DNA from: Gemmatimonadota bacterium
GTDB lineage: Bacteria > Gemmatimonadota > Gemmatimonadetes > Longimicrobiales > Gaopeijiaceae
Reading direction: 5' to 3'
Assembly (NCBI GenBank): GCA_016209995.1
Contig: JACQVC010000059.1
Coordinates: forward strand, 1-11,118
Length of the DNA stretch: 11,118 nt
In this document: positions 7,056 to 11,118 of the stretch, piece after piece
How positions within the stretch are numbered: position 1 is the first letter of the stretch
Layout of the letters: each line of letters starts with the position of its first letter
Notes under the pieces: generated by a model
The model's database searches: none
What the model saw: the letters and a program-made list of their open reading frames with translations, nothing else
What the model was told of the DNA's origin: nothing
Program-made: the position numbers and the translations under genes

Positions 7056-8415
7056 CGATCCCCTGGCCACGAAGCCAGCCTTCGACGATCCCGCGAATCT
7101 CGGCCAGCCGCTCGGGGGAGCGGGCCTCGTAGCGCGCTACGAGCGCGGGCTGCGTATTCGAGGCGCGCAAGAGTCCCCAGCCGTCCCCGAAAAGAACGCG
7201 GGCACCATCCACGTCGACCACCTGATACTCCCTGCGAAAATGGTTCACGGCCCGGCCGATGATATCGAACTTCTCGCGTTCGCTCACCTCGATCCGGATC
7301 TCGGGAGTCGAGGCGTACGAGGGCAGCTCCGCTACCATCTGGGAGAGCGCCCGCTCCTTCCGCGCCAGCAGCTCGACCACGCGGCAGGCCGCGTAGAGCC
7401 CATCGTCGAACCCCAGGTACCGGTCACTGAAGCATATGTGCCCGGACAACTCTCCGGCCAGCACGGCCCCGGTCTCTCGCATCTTCTCCTTGATCAGCGA
7501 GTGTCCCGTCTTCCACATGATCGGCTCGCCGCCGGCCCGCGCGATCACTTCCGACAACGCCTGCGAGCACTTCACATCGAAGACGACCTTCAACCCGCGG
7601 CGCCCGTGCTCGAGTAAGTCCAGCGCGAACAACAGGAGCACGACGTCGCCACGCACGATTTGCCCTCGCTCGTCCACCACGCCGACGCGATCGGCATCTC
7701 CATCGAAGCCGATGCCCACTTCGTGTCCGTCCCTGCGCACGAGGGCAATGAGATCGGCCAGATTCTCGTCCACCGTCGGGTCCGGGTGGTGGTTCGGGAA
7801 GGTGCCGTCGGACTCGCAGTAGAGGGTCGTGGGTTCCGCTCCCACTGCCTGCAACAGCTTCCCGGCTACCAGCGAGCCCACACCGTTGCCACAATCCACG
7901 GCCACGCGCACGCGCCGGGGGAGAGCGAAGCGTCCGGCTACGTCGGCGATATAGGGACCGATAGCTTCCTGGCTGCGCAGGTTGCCCTCGCCGTGCAGCA
8001 GATCACCATCTTCGATCAGGCGGCGCAGCGCTTGAATCGCCTCTCCGTGCAGCGACTTCCCCGCGATCGACATCTTCAGGCCGTTGTACTCCGGCGGGTT
8101 GTGGGAACCCGTGATCTGGATGCCGCCGTTCGCCCCCAGACTGTGCTCGGCCCAATACAGAACGGGCGTCGGCACCATCCCGACGGATGTGACCTGCACG
8201 CCGGATTCGCACAGGCCGGCCACCACTCCATCCGCCAGCGCCGGCGAGCTGGGTCGGTTGTCGAAGCCCACGGCGACGGTAGCACGATCTCCGGCGCTGC
8301 GTCTGAGCAGCGTCCCGTAGGCCCGACCTACCGCCCGCGCGACCTCTGGATCCAGGTCGACGCCCACGACGCCCCGGATGTCGTATTGGCGGAAGATATG
8401 CGGCGTGAGTCTCAT
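7048..8415 (-). CDS. Phosphomannomutase/phosphoglucomutase (alpha-D-phosphohexomutase)
   Basis: Enzymes of this superfamily interconvert 6-phospho- and 1-phospho-hexoses (mannose or glucose), feeding GDP-mannose or UDP-glucose and so envelope polysaccharides. The 455-residue product has all four superfamily sites: the phosphoserine loop ITGSHNPPEYNGLK with S104, the metal-binding loop GFDGDADRVG with D238, D240 and D242, the sugar-recognition loop GELSGH (321-326), and the phosphate-binding loop RASNTQP (417-423). The start MRLTPHIFRQYDIRG is like AlgC/ManB-type enzymes. This best fits the bifunctional PMM/PGM group (GELSGH rather than a glucosamine mutase signature), so I give no gene symbol. 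ATG at 8415 has no clear Shine-Dalgarno. A 79-base gap separates it from nuoN, and its end overlaps the UPF0182 gene. Confidence 0.95.
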   Translation of the reverse strand: MRLTPHIFRQYDIRGVVGVDLDPEVARAVGRAYGTLLRRSAGDRATVAVGFDNRPSSPALADGVVAGLCESGVQVTSVGMVPTPVLYWAEHSLGANGGIQITGSHNPPEYNGLKMSIAGKSLHGEAIQALRRLIEDGDLLHGEGNLRSQEAIGPYIADVAGRFALPRRVRVAVDCGNGVGSLVAGKLLQAVGAEPTTLYCESDGTFPNHHPDPTVDENLADLIALVRRDGHEVGIGFDGDADRVGVVDERGQIVRGDVVLLLFALDLLEHGRRGLKVVFDVKCSQALSEVIARAGGEPIMWKTGHSLIKEKMRETGAVLAGELSGHICFSDRYLGFDDGLYAACRVVELLARKERALSQMVAELPSYASTPEIRIEVSEREKFDIIGRAVNHFRREYQVVDVDGARVLFGDGWGLLRASNTQPALVARYEARSPERLAEIRGIVEGWLRGQGIDV

Positions 8416-8420
8416 GTTTG

Positions 8421-8496
8421 GCAGGTCGCGTCTCGCAGGTCACCGGCCAGCGGGACCGCGCGCGGGAAATCGCACTGAGCAGACGGCTGGCAGGTC
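8421..8496. repeat. Three copies of GCAGGTC in the nuoN-mutase spacer
   Basis: GCAGGTC occurs at 8421-8427, 8435-8441 and 8490-8496, two of them in the longer form TGGCAGGTC, the last running into the nuoN stop codon. Between them is the perfect palindrome CCGCGCGCGG (8456-8465). The 79-base spacer has no other recognisable content; the copies may be remnants of a short tandem repeat or binding sites for a regulator of the mutase gene. Confidence 0.4.
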
Positions 8497-9997
8497 AACG
8501 CCCGGTCAGCATGGCCGTGCCCGCGCTCGCGAGCCCAAGTACGCTCGATCGTGCCCATTCCAGGATCGCATCCGGAAAGATGCCCAGCAGCAAGATGCCG
8601 CCCGCGCTAATGGCGAGCGCGACGCGCATCGGTCCCGGCGCCACTACGCCAGCGTGGGCATCGGCTGCCGGCGCCTCGCGCATCCACATGTACCACGCCA
8701 CTCGCAAATAGTACCAGTAGGAGACCAGAGAGGTGAGCACGAGCAAAACCGCGAGCGTCCACAGCCTCCCTTCGGCCGCGGCCTGGAGGAGGAAGATCTT
8801 TCCTACGAAGCCCCCGGTCCCGGGAAAGCCGGCCAGCGACAGCAGGAATACCGTCAGTAGCGTGGCCAGCAGCGGCTGCTGCCATCCGAACCCGGCGTAA
8901 TCTTCCGTGTTCAGACGCTGCTCCCCCTGGTGAGCGACGCTGATCACGATCGCGAAGGCTCCGATATTCATGAGCGTGTAGACCACGAGGTAGAACAGCA
9001 TGGCCGCAAGCCCGGCCTCGCTCGCCGTCACCAGGGCGACCAGCAGATACCCCGCGTGGGCAATGCTCGAGTAAGCCAGCATCCGCTTCACGTTCGGCTG
9101 CACGAGCGCGATCACATTGGCCACGACCATCGTCGCCGCCGCGAGCCACCAGGCGATGACGTACCAGCTCTCGTACAGGCCGGCGAACGCGACGGTGAAC
9201 ACCCGCAGGAGCGCAGCGAAGGCCGCCGCCTTCACGCCGGCGGACATGAAGGCCGTGATGGGCGCAGGCGCACCCTCATAGACATCGGGAGTCCACATGT
9301 GGAATGGCACGGCCGATACCTTGAACCCGAAGCCGATCGCCAGCAGCGTCACGCCCACGGGCAGGAGCGGCCCCCCAGCGCCCGCCGCGATGCTGGCGGC
9401 CATCAGGAACAGATTCGTCGTACCCGTGGCTCCGTAGACGAGCGCGATGCCGTAGAGGAAGAAGCCCGTGGCGAAGGCGCCCAGCAGAAAATACTTCAGC
9501 CCGGCCTCCGCAGACTTCCGATCCCGACGATTCAGCCCCGTGAGCACGTAAACCGCCACGGACATGACCTCGAGGCCCAGGAAAATCAGAATGAGGTCGC
9601 GGCTGCCCGCCATGAACATCATCCCTACCGTGGCCAGTAGCACGAGAACGTAGAACTCGGCGATCCGGAGGTTCTGGTTCGCCACGTAGCCGAACGAGAT
9701 CAGGATCGTGAGAGCGGCGGCCAGCAGGAACACCCAGTTGGCGAAAAGGCGGAATCCGTCGACCGCGACCATCGCGGCAGGCGTCACCTCGACCACACCA
9801 TGCAGCCAGCCGTTGGCGACCGCGGCCAGCCCGATGCCGACCAGCGTCAGCCACGCGATGGCCGGCGACGAAGGCCCGGGCCGTGAACCCTTCTTCCACG
9901 CATCCACGAGGAGCACGAGCAGGGCCCACCCCGTGAGCACGGCCTCGGGCAGCAAGGCCCAGAAGAAGTCCATCTGCCGGGAGAAATCCAGCTGCAT
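8495..9997 (-). CDS. nuoN: NADH-quinone oxidoreductase subunit N
   Basis: NuoN is one of the three antiporter-like, proton-pumping membrane subunits of respiratory complex I. The 500-residue product is hydrophobic along almost its entire length, consistent with about 14 membrane helices, and carries the proton-conducting membrane transporter domain. Conserved charged residues are visible: E143 in FLGLEVMSV, K168 in AEAGLKYFLLGAF, K226 and H233 in GFKVSAVPFHMWTPDVYEGAP, K256 in SAGVKAAAF, and K400 in GTGGFVGKIFLL on the helix used for proton exit. I chose ATG at 9997: GGGGAAG lies about 9 bases upstream and the start follows the nuoM stop by 4 bases. A GTG at 10018 would add seven residues and overlap nuoM; ATG at 9973 lacks a ribosome site. 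Confidence 0.97.
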   Translation of the reverse strand: MQLDFSRQMDFFWALLPEAVLTGWALLVLLVDAWKKGSRPGPSSPAIAWLTLVGIGLAAVANGWLHGVVEVTPAAMVAVDGFRLFANWVFLLAAALTILISFGYVANQNLRIAEFYVLVLLATVGMMFMAGSRDLILIFLGLEVMSVAVYVLTGLNRRDRKSAEAGLKYFLLGAFATGFFLYGIALVYGATGTTNLFLMAASIAAGAGGPLLPVGVTLLAIGFGFKVSAVPFHMWTPDVYEGAPAPITAFMSAGVKAAAFAALLRVFTVAFAGLYESWYVIAWWLAAATMVVANVIALVQPNVKRMLAYSSIAHAGYLLVALVTASEAGLAAMLFYLVVYTLMNIGAFAIVISVAHQGEQRLNTEDYAGFGWQQPLLATLLTVFLLSLAGFPGTGGFVGKIFLLQAAAEGRLWTLAVLLVLTSLVSYWYYLRVAWYMWMREAPAADAHAGVVAPGPMRVALAISAGGILLLGIFPDAILEWARSSVLGLASAGTAMLTGR

Positions 9998-10001
9998 GGC
10001 G

Positions 10002-11118
10002 CTACTTCCCCGCCCCACCAGCCGCCCCCTGAGCGGGTGAGCGGGTTAGCGGGTTAGACCCGACCCCATTCCCTCCAGCATCCATAACTGCTCGGCCGGC
10101 CGCACGCCTGCTCGCTCCAGCCACCACCGCCCCCCGCTGCACCCGCTCCACGAGCTGGTTTACGCTCGCCTCCATGCGACCCAGCAGCGGCTCCGGATTG
10201 AAGCCAATGAGGAGCATCAGCGCCACGAGCGGCGCCAGCACCGCCACCTCGCGGCGGGTGAGATCCGGCACGCCTCGGTTACTCTCGCGATCCAACGCAT
10301 TAAACCAGATCCGCTGCACCATCGGCAGCATGTAATAGGCCGCGAACACCACCCCGATCGTCGCCACCAGGGCAAAGACCGGATGCGTCTCGAACGTGCC
10401 CAACAGCGAGAGGAATTCACCCACGAATCCGCTGGTCCCCGGAACGCCGATCGAGGCGAGCGCCGTGATCACGAAGGCCGTCGCGAACCACGGCGCGACC
10501 GCTGCCAGGCCGCCGAAATCGGCGATGAGCCGCGTGTGCCGGCGCTCATAGAGCATCCCGACCAGAAGGAACAGCGCTCCCGTGGAAAGGCCGTGTGAGA
10601 CCATCACGATGAGCCCGCCCTGAATCCCCGACACCGTCAGCGCGAACGTGCCCAGCACCACGAACCCCATGTGCGCCACGGAAGTGTACGCCACCAGCTT
10701 CTTCGCGTCCGGCTGCACCGCCGCCACGAGCGCGGCGTACACCACCCCGATGAGCCCCAGCGCGAGCATCACGGCTACGACCGTCGCATGGCTGGACGCC
10801 GCCGGAAAGAACGGGAGCAGGTACCGCAGGAAGCCGAACGCTCCGAGTTTCAGGAGCACCGCCGCCAGGATCACCGAGCCCGGCGTCGGCGCCTCTACGT
10901 GGGCCAATGGCAGCCAGGTGTGGAACGGGAATACAGGCACCTTGATGGCGAACGCCAGGGCGAACGCCGCGAACAACCAGAGCTGCTCGCGTAGTGCAAG
11001 TGGCACGTTCAACAAGTCCTGGTAAGCAAAAGACGGATAACCATTTAGCTCCGTGGCCCTGAAGTATAAGTAGAGGATCGCCACCAGCATGAGCAGCGAG
11101 CCGAACGTGGTATAGAGG
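10002..11118 (-). CDS. nuoM: NADH-quinone oxidoreductase subunit M (5' end cut by window edge)
   Basis: NuoM is the antiporter-like proton-pumping subunit between NuoL and NuoN in complex I. About 371 residues are visible; the frame stays open to base 11118 and reads LYTTFGSLLMLVAILYLYF there, which is the interior of the family, so roughly the first 150 residues are missing. The core hallmark KVPVFPFHTWLPLAHVEAPTPGSVILAA is followed by LLKLGAFGFLRYLLPFFP, then QPDAKKLVAYTSVAHMGFV, MVSHGLSTGALFLLVGMLYER, and GVPGTSGFVGEFLSLLG. The hydrophobic part ends at about LMLLIGFNPEPLLGRMEASVNQLVERVQR; about 40 further residues rich in Ala, Gly and Arg look like an added tail, partly encoded by an 8-base tandem repeat. 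The stop TAG is 4 bases before the nuoN start. Confidence 0.96.
   Translation of the reverse strand, partial: LYTTFGSLLMLVAILYLYFRATELNGYPSFAYQDLLNVPLALREQLWLFAAFALAFAIKVPVFPFHTWLPLAHVEAPTPGSVILAAVLLKLGAFGFLRYLLPFFPAASSHATVVAVMLALGLIGVVYAALVAAVQPDAKKLVAYTSVAHMGFVVLGTFALTVSGIQGGLIVMVSHGLSTGALFLLVGMLYERRHTRLIADFGGLAAVAPWFATAFVITALASIGVPGTSGFVGEFLSLLGTFETHPVFALVATIGVVFAAYYMLPMVQRIWFNALDRESNRGVPDLTRREVAVLAPLVALMLLIGFNPEPLLGRMEASVNQLVERVQRGAVVAGASRRAAGRAVMDAGGNGVGSNPLTRSPAQGAAGGAGK
10031..10054. repeat. Tandem 8-base repeat inside the nuoM 3' end
   Basis: Three head-to-tail copies of an octamer are seen: GAGCGGGT (10031-10038), GAGCGGGT (10039-10046) and TAGCGGGT (10047-10054), followed by a truncated TAGACCC. 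On the coding strand this is CTAACCCGCTAACCCGCTCA..., encoding the NPLTRSP part of the NuoM tail. The unit is not a multiple of three, so loss or gain of a copy would shift the reading frame of the tail. Confidence 0.8.

Noticed and set aside
7660..8478. Plus-strand open frame opposite the mutase gene and its upstream gap
   Set aside because: Antisense to the mutase, whose four active-site loops are intact on the minus strand; no motif on the plus strand.

Overview
The window is GC-rich bacterial chromosome (roughly two thirds G+C by eye) densely packed with core metabolic genes. Every gene I can support is on the minus strand, so transcription runs from high to low coordinates. Nothing phage-like, no insertion sequence with a transposase, no CRISPR array and no RNA gene is visible. 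The gene set (14-subunit type complex I, TCA cycle, an UPF0182 membrane protein, a C4 zinc-ribbon L32) and several short degenerate intergenic repeats fit a free-living, respiring soil or sediment bacterium. A Gemmatimonadota-like or neighbouring lineage is my best guess, from memory of gene order and sequence style rather than from any search.

Layout in the direction of transcription: the 3' two thirds of nuoM (cut by the window edge at 11118), then nuoN 4 bases later; a 79-base gap with short repeats; a phosphomannomutase/phosphoglucomutase gene whose end overlaps the start of a large UPF0182 membrane protein gene; a short gap with a hairpin-plus-T-run next to the sucC start; sucC, sucD and ndk closely packed; a 263-base spacer holding a 115-base inverted-repeat element and a good sigma70-like promoter; then yceD (DUF177), rpmF and plsX, the last cut by the window edge at base 1.

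Functionally the window divides into: proton-pumping subunits of NADH:quinone oxidoreductase (nuoM, nuoN); a sugar-phosphate mutase that supplies cell-envelope precursors, coupled to a membrane protein of unknown function; substrate-level phosphorylation in the TCA cycle (sucCD) followed by the enzyme that redistributes the nucleoside triphosphate made (ndk); and the widely conserved ribosome/phospholipid cluster yceD-rpmF-plsX, which normally continues into fatty acid synthesis genes outside the window.

I did not find a convincing undescribed system. The points most worth a second look are non-coding: the inverted-repeat element at 1581-1695 built from 9-base units, an 8-base tandem repeat read through as the tail of nuoM, a promoter placed so that the yceD message would be essentially leaderless, and the tight coupling of the UPF0182 gene to the mutase gene.
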